Below, piece by piece: positions 49,201-59,550 of a DNA stretch of 64,000 nucleotides (positions are counted from its first letter, which is position 1; each line of letters begins with the position of its first letter). The notes under the pieces were generated by a model, which saw only the letters and a program-made list of their open reading frames with translations, was not told where the DNA came from and did no database searches. The stretch spans positions 7,098,910-7,162,909 of the forward strand of contig OX393561.1 of NCBI GenBank assembly GCA_947652115.1, given 5' to 3'. This DNA comes from Blastomussa wellsi (Eukaryota; Cnidaria; Anthozoa; Scleractinia; Plerogyridae). The translations under genes and the position numbers were made by a program.

Positions 49201-52200
49201 TAATTTTTGATATCCACTCATTTTGAGTTTTCAGTTAATCTGACGGAACAGAGCCGAGATAATTTCTTGGCACGTTCCTTGTTAGCCAAGACACCATAAA
49301 TTTACAATACAACGGACGATGACGGGGGTATAGCTCAGTGGTAGAGCATTCGACTGCAGATCGAGAGGTCGCCGGTTCAATCCCGGTTGCCCCCTTTAAT
49401 TTATGTTTCCATCAAATTTTCTATTCATCAGTTATTTCTTTTTAATCGTTTTTTAACTCGAAGCCAGCACCCTTCCTCCGGTTTTAAAGCAAAAAAGTAC
49501 CGAATTAAACATTCAACTTTTTGTTTTAAATTTTGTCAAGGCGGTGAGTTAGGTTACTTGGGGCGTTTCATTGAGGACAGAACTCATATTAAGTCAAGTC
49601 TTAATGAAGTTACTAAGTAAAAACGGTAGACTGATCCCCACGGCAAGGATCGATATCGAAATAGAAATAAAATTACATGAAAATAAGTAGACTATATTTG
49701 CACTATATGTGCGCTTTGATTGAAACCTATACTGAATGTTGACGATCAACATTTTCAAAAAGGGCTTTACAACAGAGCATGAAATAATCCCAACTGAAAA
49801 TGATACAACAGTATTCTAAAAAAGTGTCCAGTAATGAAAGTGAATACAAAAAATGCAGTGCCTGCAAGAATGGTCGTACGAGCACTGGTGGTTCAGTGGT
49901 AGAATTCTCGCCTGCCACGCGGGAGGCCCGGGTTCGATTCCCGGCCAGTGCAGAATTTGACTCACATGTTTCTTTTTACATGTTGTGAGTGTACTTAGAA
50001 TATGAGGCATAATTTGAAATATCTCGAAAGACGTGGATGATACTGACGTTACAGAAGCAAATTGTAATTACATCAGTAGCTTTTTGTTTTTAATGTGTTG
50101 AGTTTTTTGGCACTAGTATCACCCAACTAGTGGACTAATGCAAATCCTGCAGTTTAATTGTCTCCGCTACTGGAGGACTCGTTTTATTCCCAAATAAATA
50201 TTTCTTCAACTTGCATTTGCTAACTTTATTATTGCCTTTTCTGTCCGACTAGTTGAGTGATACTAAAACAATTAGACCCTTCGTCCTCAAGGGCCACTGG
50301 TCAATAGTCCATTCAGCTTCGCCTCATGGGCTTATTGATCGGTAGCCCTTACGGGTTTCGGGTAAAAAAATGTTAAATATCCTTACTCTTTGATTTTCAT
50401 GTTATGGCCCTATACTCTCAGGAGAGTTAGGAGCTAAGTCAGTAAGCCTTGTTTTTTCATGTAGCGACACGGAATCCTTGTGAAGGGTCATCAAAAATTG
50501 CCAGACTTAGAAGAGAAGTGCAATAACCACATTTATAGTTAACCCGTCTTAGCCGGCTGGGCCTGTGCACGAGGAACAACTGACTTTGGAGACACATGAA
50601 TTGACTGGCCATAGTCCATTCTCGTCCCCAGAGCCACTTGTCCCTGTTAGCCGGCTGGGCCTGGGGCACGAGGAACAAGTGGCTCTGGGGACACTCGATT
50701 TGATTCGCTGAAATCAAACAAAGGGAGTCCAATAACATCAGACGTTTTAAAAATCCTTTATCGTTAGCACGTTTAAAACGGCTGATATGATTGGACTTCC
50801 TTTGTTTGATTTCAGCGAATCAAATCGTGTGTCCCCAGAGCCACTTGTTCCTCGTGCCCCAAGCCCAGCCGGCTAAGAGGGAGAATGGCCACAGTCCAAT
50901 GTGTAATTGGACTCATTCTCGTCCCTAAAGCCCTTTTCGTTTCTCTTAGCTGGCAGGGCCTTGGCACGAAAAACGAAGGGCTCTGGGTACATACGATTTT
51001 CAAAACAATTCGAATTTTTATATTGGCCATTGAGAACAAAGAAATCTTAAACGGAAGTCAAAATGTTCGACGGCCTCCATATTACAACACACAACATGTA
51101 GAATCATCAATGCTATATACATGAAGTCCGGAAGTCCTAGAATCTCGGACTAGAAATCGTATTCTCTACTTGCACAATACCATAATAGGTGGTTTTCACT
51201 GTCACGCCATCAAAAAATAAACTCGAAACCATGCAATAAAAAATCTGATAAATTCAAATGTTACAAAATATTAATAGGTAAACAACATTTCCATGTCTCA
51301 GGTCTGTGCGGTACACCATTCGTGAGTTATTCGCCGAAGAATTTCTCTCAAATTTATAGAGCTCAGTATTGAAACGCCATGTTGGTGCCCTGCTTGATGG
51401 GCACCAACATGGCGGCCGGAAATCAAAGAAAACATCTGGCACTGACTTTTGCTATGAAAGCGACTGCTCCTTCCTCACGGTCTAGTGTATACACATACAC
51501 ATCTTTCCTAATACTTGAACTGTTGAAACTGCAAAAATTTTGCGAAAAGACCTTTTCTAAGAGCAGGACAGCTTTGTCACGGCATCATCGTGAAGTCACG
51601 TACGGCAGAAATCTCGAAAATTCAACATGCTGTATTTAAAACACAAAGGACACTATCTAGCTGGAAACTTGTGAATAGATATATTTTTAGGATTTCTTTC
51701 ACGTGGTGACAATAAAAATTAAGCAGGCCCAGCTAATTTTGTTTTTAAAATTTTATGGCGTCATGTGAAAACCAAGAATACACCACTTCTACCCCCAAAA
51801 AAATTTGCATAGGCATTGTTTTGGATTTCCCTTGGGACATCTTCATGTCCCAGGAGAAATTGCAAACAATGATTATGCAAAATTTTGGGGGTAAAAGAGG
51901 TGAATTATGGGATTTGTGCAAGTAGAGAATTTCTCCAGAGCCCTTCGTTTCTAGTACCAGGGCCCCGCCGGCTAAGAGAAACGAAAAGGGCTACGGGGAC
52001 GAGAATGAATTGGACTACGTGTGACCGTTTTTGTTACGTTGTTACGTCACGTCTGCTCAGAACCACTCGACTTGTTCTTGAAACAAACGGTTACATGATT
52101 TAAAAAAATTAAAGGATACGAAGAAATACTGATACGAGACTGGCTAGCCAAATTGTTTTTGTTATTTTTTTGCATGCTATTTCTGTTTCGCTACTTTACG

Positions 52201-54741
52201 TTTATAAAATAAGCTAATCAGTTATCAGTATTTTATCTTATAACCGTTTGTTTCCATCTTCACGTAGCATTTTGTGCCCCCGGCTGATGAAGGTTGGTTT
52301 TGTCCATCTGAAATATTGGGCCAAATTAAATACACCCACAGTTTCCAGATGTCTGATTAGCCTTGTATCATGAAGTTTGCCATTTTAAGTATATCACTGA
52401 TCCTAATGTCCCTAATCTGCACCAAGATCAGTATGATTACAGACAAACATATCCAAAATTCCAGGATGTTTTTCCTTTCTTTAGAGACACTGATGAAGGA
52501 GGATCGCCATTCATGGGCTCAGCTAGACTCTGCTTTTCTTTACGCTACGAAAAATTCAACGAGGAGCTTATGGTCTGCCTCATTCGAGCCACTCGCCTCA
52601 CTCCAATCGGAGAAAACGTTACAGTAACGCCCTACGTAAAAATTTTCCTTCTACCAGATAAGAGACGCAAAGTTCAGTCAAGAGTGCTTCGCAGGACTTC
52701 AAATCCACAGTTCTTTGAAGACTTTGTATTCATGGTTGCACCTGACGATTTGCCAAACAGAACACTGGAATTTACAGTTTGCGAATTCGACCGATTTTCT
52801 CGCCAACAGGTTATTGGTCACGTGACTTATCCTCTCAAAGGCGTGAATGTGTTGGCGTTACCTCAAGGGACGGGAGAGATCTGGGTCGATATCAGTAACG
52901 AAGATTTTAAGGTTGGATATTTTAGTTTTTAGTATAAACGGGTCCAAGTTGTTCAAAGGTTGATTAGCGCTAAACCGGGGTTGAATTTTTATCCAGGTTT
53001 CTTTTACTTTGGTTCAAAAGAATTTTCTTCGATAATTTTCTATATTCTTTTTAGAGCATCCAATTATCAAATTGTAGACAAAAAGAATTAAACTGTATTT
53101 GCATTTTGGGCTTCAATATCTGAATTCATATTTCGCACTAAACCATGAGTCAGCTTTGAACAACCCTGCCCTGATGAAGTCAGCCAATGATGTGAATGAT
53201 ACCGATGGGGGTATCTGCTTTCTCAGCCATTCGAGGAAGCAATCTGACCTGGTTGTGGTAGGTGGAACCTGGCGGTTGAATATTTAAATTCATTTTTACC
53301 GGACATTTCTTCCACAGAAAGACGTAGACAAAGGAGAATTGCTCTTTTCCCTCCAGTTTCTTCCCACTTCATGTAGACTTACAGTAGCTGTCCTCAAAGC
53401 TAAAGATCTGAAGTTACACGGAGAAGGCACAGAGTTGGGTGAGTTGTAACAGAATCGGCAGACGTTAAAAATGAAAATGATGCGATTTTTCGCTGTCAGC
53501 TAGAAATGTAAAAAAATATGTATTAACACTAAGCTTAGCTAGTTTTCAGGTATGTCATTGAAACAATGAAAGGAAACAGATATTTCAAATAAATTAAACA
53601 TAACATATAGTTAAGAATCCCAACTCGCAGGAGGCAAACCAGTTGGCTATTTACAATGCATGACCGAGGATTTGAACTCGAGAAACAAGTGCCGCTGGTG
53701 GCAGAGTGGAGAACTCCGAATTACAACACCAGATTTCCCTGATTTCACTGATCATGATGTCATCGGGTTAACAACTCTTCGAAGAAAGATTCTGTCTTTT
53801 CCAGGCGTTCGGTTTTTTGGTTGAGAAGCCGGGCACACTGAAATAAACGGCTAGTTGACAAAAAAGGCAGAGTTAAACAAACGAATAAATTAAAAACCCA
53901 CTCCAGTTATAAGAGGGTCTCCATGGGGGTGCTGGTTATCAGCTATTGGTTAAAATGTAGTCCAATTCTCAGCTATCAGTAAGTCCCATGCACACCCTCT
54001 TATGGGAAAACGTTCTAAACAAGGCGCAACAGGATAAAGAGAGGCTTCATGTTTCCTTGATTCCTTTACAGTCTTTCCCGTAAACCGTGAACGCCAGAAA
54101 AAAATTCTGGAATGTTTATTGTGTAGTGACCAATCGCAGCAAAGTTCAGGACACGCGAACAAACCTCAAAACCACAAGCTAATGACCGTTGCTTTTTGCG
54201 GTTTAGTTTTCTCACACCTGATTGGCTTTTTCTTTGTAACACAATAACATTCCATAAACATTTCTGGTGTTCACGGTTTTACGGGAAAGACTGTAAAAAA
54301 ATGCATTATGACCATGTTTCCTCGTTCGCATAAGCCTATTTGATGATTTCTCACTGTTTGGAAAGATCATGAAGATAGTACATTACTACTAACAACCAAT
54401 AAACTGAACCAAAAATAATTAATTTTTCAGATCCATATGTTAAAGTGTCCATGATAATGAGAGGAAAAACGATCAAAAAGCGAAAAACAGTCACCAACAA
54501 GAAAACTACCTATCCAGTCTACAACGAAGCATTTGTCTTCACCATTCCCCCGGCGTGTCTCGATCGCGTCAGTTTTATGTTATCAGTGTACACGGTACCG
54601 AGGCTTGGAGGATCGAAGAAGCTGATTGGCCGAGCAGTTGTGGGGCCTTACATGTATTCTACGGGTCAGGGGCTCTCCCACTGGAACGATATGCTTTCAT
54701 CGCCACGAAACGCTGTAGCGCAGTGGCATACACTGATATGA
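43270..54741 (+). CDS. synaptotagmin-15-like membrane protein, 406 aa, five coding exons
   Basis: Coding exons 43270-43354, 45780-46014, 52443-52911, 53318-53438 and 54431-54741 join in phases 1, 2, 0 and 1 (1221 nt including TGA). The start ATG follows an acceptor (cttcccag/ATG). The lumenal part is 28 residues with a sequon (N5-V-T). The membrane segment is about residues 29-51 (FILAAVAGGIVFGIVVLLLI), with a Cys at its cytosolic edge that could be palmitoylated. After a linker, C2A (GSARLCFSLRYEKF...) and C2B (KGELLFSLQFLP...) end at QWHTLI. Ca2+ ligands are mostly missing: C2A loop 1 is ENVTVTPY and loop 3 CEFDRFSRQQ; C2B loop 3 is YTVPRLGGSK. The RAVVGPYMYSTG-LSHW motif resembles SYT15. 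Probable Ca2+-independent vesicle-trafficking protein. Intron 2 carries the tRNA array. The linker/C2A intron is absent from the minus-strand SYT15-like paralogue. Confidence 0.9.
43620..43870. repeat. dispersed repeat with CTGACCATTT end
   Basis: GGTAATTTCTGGTCAGCAAG at the left and CCCCCTCAAAACGTAAATGGTCAG at the right recur, in the opposite orientation, in the last 60 bp of the window (63941-64000). It lies in intron 1 of the plus-strand synaptotagmin gene. Non-coding. Confidence 0.55.
46764..46834 (-). tRNA. tRNA-Gly (GCC)
   Basis: 71 nt with a complete cloverleaf: acceptor GCACTGG/CCAGTGC plus discriminator A, D-arm with TGGTTCAGTGGTAGAA, anticodon loop CTGCCAC giving GCC, and T-arm GGGTTCGATTCCC. 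Intact A and B boxes. Identical to the copy at 49882-49952. It lies in intron 2 of the synaptotagmin gene, antisense to it. Confidence 0.95.
47192..47263 (-). pseudogene. tRNA-Cys pseudogene
   Basis: The 3' two thirds match the tRNA-Cys genes at 48474 and 49324 (GGTCACCGGTTCAATCCCAGTTGCCCCCT pattern; one T-stem change). The anticodon GCA is still visible. The 5' end and D-arm are degenerate (GTAGTGGTAGAAC in place of CTCAGTGGTAGAGC), so the acceptor stem cannot form. Confidence 0.8.
47496..47911. repeat. foldback element with TACGTGGTGTATGG ends, 416 bp
   Basis: TACGTGGTGTATGG at the left and CCATACACCACGTA at the right. Arms continue with CTTGTGTATATAGAGAATTG and its complement, then a CCTCGGTGTAAACACCTGTG / CACAGGTTTTTACACCGAGG pair. 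It separates the inverted from the direct part of the tRNA array. Confidence 0.75.
48474..48545 (+). tRNA. tRNA-Cys (GCA), copy 1
   Basis: 72 nt: acceptor GGGGGTA/TGCCCCC with a G-T pair, discriminator T, D-arm TAGCTCAGTGGTAGAGC, anticodon loop CTGCAGA giving GCA, T-arm CCGGTTCAATCCCGG. It is followed directly by a T run (48545-48549), a good Pol III terminator. Confidence 0.95.
48545..48549 (+). terminator. Pol III T-run terminator of tRNA-Cys copy 1
   Basis: Five T residues start at the discriminator base, as expected for RNA polymerase III termination. Confidence 0.7.
48819..48834 (+). pseudogene. 3' remnant of a tRNA-Gly gene
   Basis: ATTCCCGGCCAGTGCA equals the last 16 nt of the tRNA-Gly genes and joins upstream flank (TTGTCCAGTCATGAA) that normally precedes the whole tRNA. 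The tRNA body has therefore been deleted here. The flanks match those of the two intact Gly copies. Confidence 0.75.
49324..49395 (+). tRNA. tRNA-Cys (GCA), copy 2
   Basis: Same as copy 1 except one base (GGTCGCC instead of GGTCACC, at the variable/T-arm junction). Only a short T run (TTT) follows, so termination may be weaker. Upstream GACACCATAAATTT is shared with the other Cys copies. Confidence 0.95.
49882..49952 (+). tRNA. tRNA-Gly (GCC)
   Basis: 71 nt, identical to the minus-strand copy at 46764-46834, with all arms intact. A T5 run at 49973-49977 can terminate Pol III. About 155 bp of upstream flank is also shared with the inverted copy. Confidence 0.95.
50646..50880. repeat. foldback MITE, TTAGCCGGCTGG family, copy 2
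   Basis: Arms of about 100 bp. The outer parts are GTTAGCCGGCTGGGCCTGG and its complement; the inner arms are GATTTGATTCGCTGAAATC and its complement. A partial member lies immediately left (50545-50645). Intronic in the synaptotagmin gene. Confidence 0.8.
51161..51930. repeat. foldback MITE, ATTCTCTACTTGCACAA family, copy 2, split by a nested element
   Basis: Outer ends match 14062-14250, but the element is interrupted after ATAATA by a 589 bp insertion (51188-51776). The right part continues with CACCACTTCTACCCCC and the same central palindrome. Confidence 0.78.
51188..51776. repeat. nested MITE with GGTTTTCAC-ACGCCAT ends, 589 bp
   Basis: GGTGGTTTTCACTGTCACGCCAT at the left pairs with ATGGCGTCATGTGAAAACC at the right. 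AATA flanks both sides (51184-51187, 51777-51780), a likely 4 bp target duplication. It carries a 16 bp perfect hairpin at 51375-51414. Confidence 0.65.
52961..53165. repeat. dispersed repeat, copy 1 (second at 57325-57510)
   Basis: CCAGGTTTCTTTT, CGATAATTTTC, AGAGCATCCAAT, TGTAGACAAAAAGA and TCGCACTAA occur in the same order in both copies. It fills about half of the third coding intron of the synaptotagmin gene. Confidence 0.65.
53610..53720 (-). repeat. degraded SINE fragment
   Basis: AATCCCAACT-GCAGGAGGCA-ACCAGTTGGCTATTTACAA-type blocks match part of the fuller SINE at 57812-58104. Intronic in the synaptotagmin gene, between the two C2B exons. Confidence 0.6.
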
Positions 54742-54770
54742 GATAGTGATAGACGATATAATAAGAAACG

Positions 54771-54960
54771 AAAACTGCAAAGGACCGCGGACAATAATGC
54801 TGCTGACTTACGTGGGATCTGCAATCGGCCAAAAATTAACTGTAACATACACAAACCTGTATGGCTGATACTACGTAAAAAATCGACACACGAGACATCA
54901 ACACGACCGAAATCGATAAAGCAGGGCTTTAACCGTGGACAGCTGTTTCGCCCTAACTGG
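54771..54960. repeat. dispersed repeat, copy 2 (first at 27778-27970)
   Basis: It starts 30 bp after the stop codon of the synaptotagmin gene, so it probably forms part of its 3' UTR. No AATAAA hexamer lies between the stop and the repeat. Confidence 0.6.
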
Positions 54961-57324
54961 GTATCGTCAAGTTTTACTTAGTATCAGCCTTGCAGTTTTG
55001 TGTATGATATGGTAAGACACCATCGTGATAGAGGAAAAGCCGCAAACTGAACATTGGACGATCTTCTTATACTTCTCAAACTGAGGGCAAAAACGTCTCC
55101 ACAAGCTCACAACATCGGTTTGAAACTTGAACATTATATTTTTTTATAGAATGGAGATGTTTTAGTGAATTTTATTTTCTTTTTTGTATATTTCCAAGAT
55201 AGGGTTCTCTGAGTAAGTCTCGAACTAAAGTGTTGTACTCTTTTTTAAATTTTCAAGATCCTTATCGTCTATTCGACCTTTTTATTCTTATAATTATCGT
55301 TCGCCGGCGAACGATGACTTTACATGCGGCGGGGCTGAAAAAAAATAATGAAGGTAATTTGAAATTGATCATATAATCTTAACTATTACAAAGAAAAACT
55401 TTTAAAAAAACTAGGTATGGAAGGAAGTATGGAAGGGACCATTAAACCCATAACCGTAGATTGGAAATGTGATCTTAATTAGCACAGAATATTAGGATTT
55501 TATTCTTTCATTTTCTCCAAAGTTTTAGTTTCGATTTAGAAGATATATCAAGCACTAGAGGGTGTTTTTCATATTATTTCCAAACAACACGATATATATC
55601 GATTCTTAAAAAATATTCCACTCTGCGTCGTATTTTCAGCTCTTTTCTTGGCCATGGGGTTTGGAAATGTGATGAAAACTATGTCTCTCGTTTTTTAGAT
55701 ATTACATAAAATGATGACATGAGAATTAGATTATTTTTGATATAAGCATATTTGAAAGGAACTGGTTTAGTAATAAAGCTTAAAACTTAAACGAGCTTGT
55801 GTAAACCGGCGTGAAGTAAGCGCAAGAAAAAAAGATAACGTTTTATTTTCTTGTGCTTATTTTACGAGTGTCGGCCGGCCCACAAGCACGAGCACAAGAT
55901 TTCGCTGTTAGCGTGATGATTCCTATCATGCATGCGATTTTTAAAGGAGGGGGGGGCTCACACTGTACGCCAGTATGTTGATTCTTCGGATTCGCGCGTT
56001 TTCCCAACCTGGATATCGTATGTCGTTTACAAGAAGTCTCACGAAGGGGGGGGGGGGGGGGGAGGGGAGTTGGGAGAGGGGGAGGTTCACGGGCACCCCA
56101 GGGCACCTCAGCTAAGCCCTTGTCAACGCGCTGAAGTTGGAATGTATAAAATTGCAACCAAATCAAATTTAACAAACAATTATTACAACCAGGAACAGTA
56201 GAATCCTTAAGAAAGCTAAACCCACCGCAAATCACTAACCTCTAATCGCTAAAAAACAGACCACGACAAGAAGTCCTGTTACCAATTCAAACATAACTAT
56301 AACAAAAGAGAAAAACTTCCACAAAGCAAAACCTGTTGACTATTTATCATTACTGTGATAAAAAGCGATGTTTGAAAATAAAATTTCTAGGAATATCAAG
56401 GAGTTTCAGTCGTAAACGAAACAGCGCGCGAATGCGCAGCATGCAAACCTTGTTATTGGACACCTTGTTATTGGACACATTGTTATTGGACACTTAAGCT
56501 GCGCGCGCTCCAATATGGTCAAAAATAGAACGTGCTAAGAACCAATCAGATTCGAGAATTTTGTTATAGTTATGATTAAACAAAATAACAGACGCAATTT
56601 GCACTAGTGGGGCGTGTAACTTGAAGGTGGTTAGCAAGAAACCTTTCTTAAAATAAAGCCTATCAAGGATGGCATCAAACGGTGACAAAAGAAAAGACCA
56701 AGTTGGTTAGAACCTCCTGGATTGTGGCAGAGCACGAAGCTACTAGCAGGGGGGTAGCGTGGTTTTTCCGTCAAGGTACGCAATGAAGGAGAAGGTAATC
56801 GAGCATCAAAGGCGCAAGCCACTGGGAAGGGGATTGGGGGGGGGGGGGGCCACGGTCTGGGGGCATGCTACCCCAGCAAATTTTTATTTTTAGGACCTCG
56901 GAAATGCCATTTCCCATGTTTTCTAGGGGGAAGTTTCAAGAATGAGAGCATGAAAATGCGCTATATAACTATTCAGTAACTTAGTTGTTTATATGACAAC
57001 CTTTGGCAACTTTTTCGCAACTAAATATATCAATAAATACATGTTTTTTTAGATTTCTGAGGTACCAGGAGGTACGCACATGCATACGTGCGTAAATGGC
57101 CGCTACGGCCCTGAGCCAGGTACAGATGGAAGTGTAAAGCAAACTGATGCTGTGGGCTGCGGCCCTACTTGCCACGTGGCATGAAGTGGACATTTAGTTT
57201 GCCAAAGTATTAAAAATCCTATTGAATCTTAGCTACGTTATTTGCAATTTGGGAATTTTCGCAAATTGCCCAGGGCCATACTAGGGTTTTTTGTCTGCGG
57301 GGGCAAACTCCGCACACCTTCACT
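54961..57324. other. intergenic with G-rich and dispersed repeats
   Basis: Contains a 20 bp perfect palindrome at 55296-55315, G-runs at about 55952-55958, 56046-56062 and 56836-56849, and the dispersed repeat 56300-56575 with three TTGTTATTGGACAC units at 56453-56495. No gene is supported. Confidence 0.4.
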
Positions 57325-57509
57325 TCCTGGCGGGGGCAAATTTTAATCCAGGTTTCTTTTTCTTTTGTCCAAGTGCATTTTCTCCGATAATTTTCGCTTT
57401 TCTTTTTTAGAGCATCCAATCATCCAAATGTAGACAAAAAGAGTTGACATGAATTTGCTTTTTTAACCTTTCATTTTCTGAATTCACAATTCGCACTAAC
57501 CCTGGGTTA

Positions 57510-57660
57510 TCTTAAAAACCCGGTCCTGGGTGGAGAGAGGCCCTGTGAGAGTAAAGTGTCTTGCCCAAGAACACAACACAATGTCCCCCGGCCAGGACTC
57601 GAACCCTGACCGCTCGATCCAGAGTCATGCGCACTAACCATTAGGCCACTGCGCCTCCCG
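57510..57660 (-). repeat. tRNA-derived SINE A
   Basis: On the minus strand a tRNA-like head has an A-box-like TGGCCTAATGG and a B box GGTTCGAGTCC, followed by a body with TTGGGCAAGACACTTTACTC. Its spurious translation (RRSGLMVSAHDSGSSGQGSS) is a familiar cnidarian SINE signature. Confidence 0.8.
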
Positions 57661-57809
57661 ACATTTGCACTGGAAGGGGTGAAAAATGGCCTGGACATTC
57701 TGTCGATCACACTTGGGGTTTCATAACAAATTGTCAATTTTGGTTGGTCATTGCCTGGTGTCAAGCTGTTATTTGCAGCCCAGTACATTGCATCCTAACA
57801 TGCATTTTC

Positions 57810-57811
<2 letters not shown>

Positions 57812-57841
<30 letters not shown>

Positions 57842-58104
57842 TTTATTTAAGTTTCAATGTATTTAGCACCACTGTGCTAATTGGGGACACTGTAAATACG
57901 TAAACAAATATTGTAAATGAAACAGAAAGTTCTTAAAAATCCCAATTGGCAGGAGGCAGACCAGTTGGCTATTTACAAAGCGTGGAGGAGTTGAATTCGG
58001 GACCACCGAAGACAAATCCATTTTAGTGGCAGGGAGGAGGACACGAACCCGGGACCACCTGATTACAAGTCCAGCACCCTGATCACTAGGCCACGCTCGC
58101 CTCC
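57812..58104 (-). repeat. tRNA-derived SINE B with (TTA)n tail
   Basis: The head GGAGGCGAGCGTGGCCTAGTG has A-box-like and GGTTCGTGTCC B-box motifs; the body contains AATAGCCAACTGGTCTGCCTC. The 3' tail is AATAAAGTTATTATTATT..., the microsatellite at 57809-57840. A degraded fragment lies at 53610-53720. Confidence 0.8.
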
Positions 58105-58590
58105 ATCTTCGATACTGACACTGGTTTCCATAACACTCAAATTCTGAAGTTCAAACTAACAATGATGTAACTTTTATTGCTACTGTCAATCATAATTATG
58201 GTAAGCACTAATAAACAAACAGTTGGTTTACATTTTATGTATTACATCTGACAAGACCATATGGAAATGTGATCTTTTGAACTGGTCAAAGTGAACATTA
58301 GTTTCCTGAGAAGTTGGCCTAGATGATATTTGGCAGTATTGAACATGCAACCACTGACATGAACAGTTTGCATGTTATTGAAAATTATACAAAGTGGACT
58401 ACAGTGATGATTTCCACATCCCATAACAGGATCTTTGGCCAAGTTAAAATAATTAGCTTGAATGCAATAATCGTTCAAGCAAAGTTCAAAATTCTTAAAA
58501 TTTTCACTCATGTTACTCACAAGTTTGAGCTCTGGTCTTCATAGATTTGCCATCGTGTTATCCCAAGTCTGGAGACCAACAAAGCTTTCC

Positions 58591-58596
58591 TTTATT
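58591..58596 (-). promoter_or_regulatory. poly(A) signal of BMT2
   Basis: AATAAA on the minus strand (plus TTTATT), about 55 nt beyond the BMT2 stop codon, giving a short 3' UTR. Confidence 0.55.
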
Positions 58597-58650
58597 TGTT
58601 GGTGACAAAAATGCATGAAGCATGCAGTAGGTCTTACTACACAAAATTTT

Positions 58651-59550
58651 TCAGAGCACAATTGCAAAATTGTTATGATTCCCACCTTTTCTTAAAACTT
58701 TCTTGGGGAATGATTTAACCTGAACATGATGAGCTTTTCTAAACATGTGAAAACTCAATTTTCTGCTGTTGTGACGGGCACTGACATCAAACCCAAGAGT
58801 TCCCATCATGGTTATAAAAAGTTCTTCATTCAAGTAGCGCGAGTTATTCAAACATGGAAGTGGGAGCACGATAAACAGGTATCCTTTATCCACGATAAGT
58901 TCATGGCATTTCCGAAGCATGTCACCTCGTTTGAGAATGTCTCCCTCGAAGTTGACAACTAAACTCATAACTACAACATCATAGGTCTCCTTGCCATCAA
59001 GATTTAAGAAATCTGCCTTAATCACTTCGTTACTTTGAGGATTTAAGTCAATAGGTGTGCACTGTATCCATTTGGAGTACTTTTTGTAATTGTTAGCAAG
59101 AGCACCAACGTCAAGCAGTCTTAGTTTCTCGTCTTCAGTGTCTGTCCTGTTCGCTTTCAACTCCCGAACATTGAAGGCCCTCATCTGTTTTAGAACCCAC
59201 TTTGCAGAGTTGAAGCTCCCGTGACGAGCCTCTCCAAGCATGGATGCCTTCTGATACGCTTTTATTCCTCCAAGCTTTTGCTTTCTTGCCTCGAGTGTTG
59301 CAATTTGAGAAGCCTTGTCTTCTTTGTGAATGGATGGATTTTTTCGCACCGAGTCAATTCTCTTGTTTAACGTGTGATATTCAGTGATGATTTTACGATC
59401 TTTTCTTGAACTGGTTTCCACAACAGGATTCTTTGCTTTCTTTTTCTTCTTTTTAGCTTTTGTATTTTTAACCCTCCTCTGCTTTTCGCTGTGTTTTCTT
59501 ACATGTGAAATGCTCCCATCAGAAAACTCACCGTTTACGCCGTCCGCCAT
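58651..59550 (-). CDS. BMT2: 25S/28S rRNA adenine-N1-methyltransferase, BMT2 family, 299 aa
   Basis: An intronless frame; I choose the ATG at 59550 (AAGATGGCGGAC, strong context) over an in-frame ATG at 59667, which lies inside RPS24 intron 1. Residues 1-45 are very basic (KAKKKKKKAK), fitting nucleolar targeting. Family marks follow: KLGGIKAYQKASMLGEARHG (93-112), SAM-binding motif I RLLDVGAL (144-151), PIDLNPQ (166-172), DVVVMSLVVNFEGD (191-204) and the signature VLPLPCLNNSRYL (228-240). Yeast Bmt2 makes m1A2142 in 25S rRNA; whether the animal protein has exactly that site is inference. It is complete, and divergent from RPS24 across 76 bp. Confidence 0.92.
   Translation of the reverse strand: MADGVNGEFSDGSISHVRKHSEKQRRVKNTKAKKKKKKAKNPVVETSSRKDRKIITEYHTLNKRIDSVRKNPSIHKEDKASQIATLEARKQKLGGIKAYQKASMLGEARHGSFNSAKWVLKQMRAFNVRELKANRTDTEDEKLRLLDVGALANNYKKYSKWIQCTPIDLNPQSNEVIKADFLNLDGKETYDVVVMSLVVNFEGDILKRGDMLRKCHELIVDKGYLFIVLPLPCLNNSRYLNEELFITMMGTLGFDVSARHNSRKLSFHMFRKAHHVQVKSFPKKVLRKGGNHNNFAIVL

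Noticed and set aside
52363..52442. Earlier start of the C2A exon of the plus-strand synaptotagmin gene
   Set aside because: Only the acceptor gattacag at 52435-52442 matches phase 2 of the preceding exon; the residues before it are intronic.
55843..56235. Frames of 130 and 89 aa over the G-rich block
   Set aside because: Their length is due to poly-G/poly-C runs; Gly- and Pro-only stretches mark low complexity.
57507..57788. 93-aa minus-strand frame as a gene
   Set aside because: It is the translation of SINE A; the tRNA-like A and B boxes explain the sequence.
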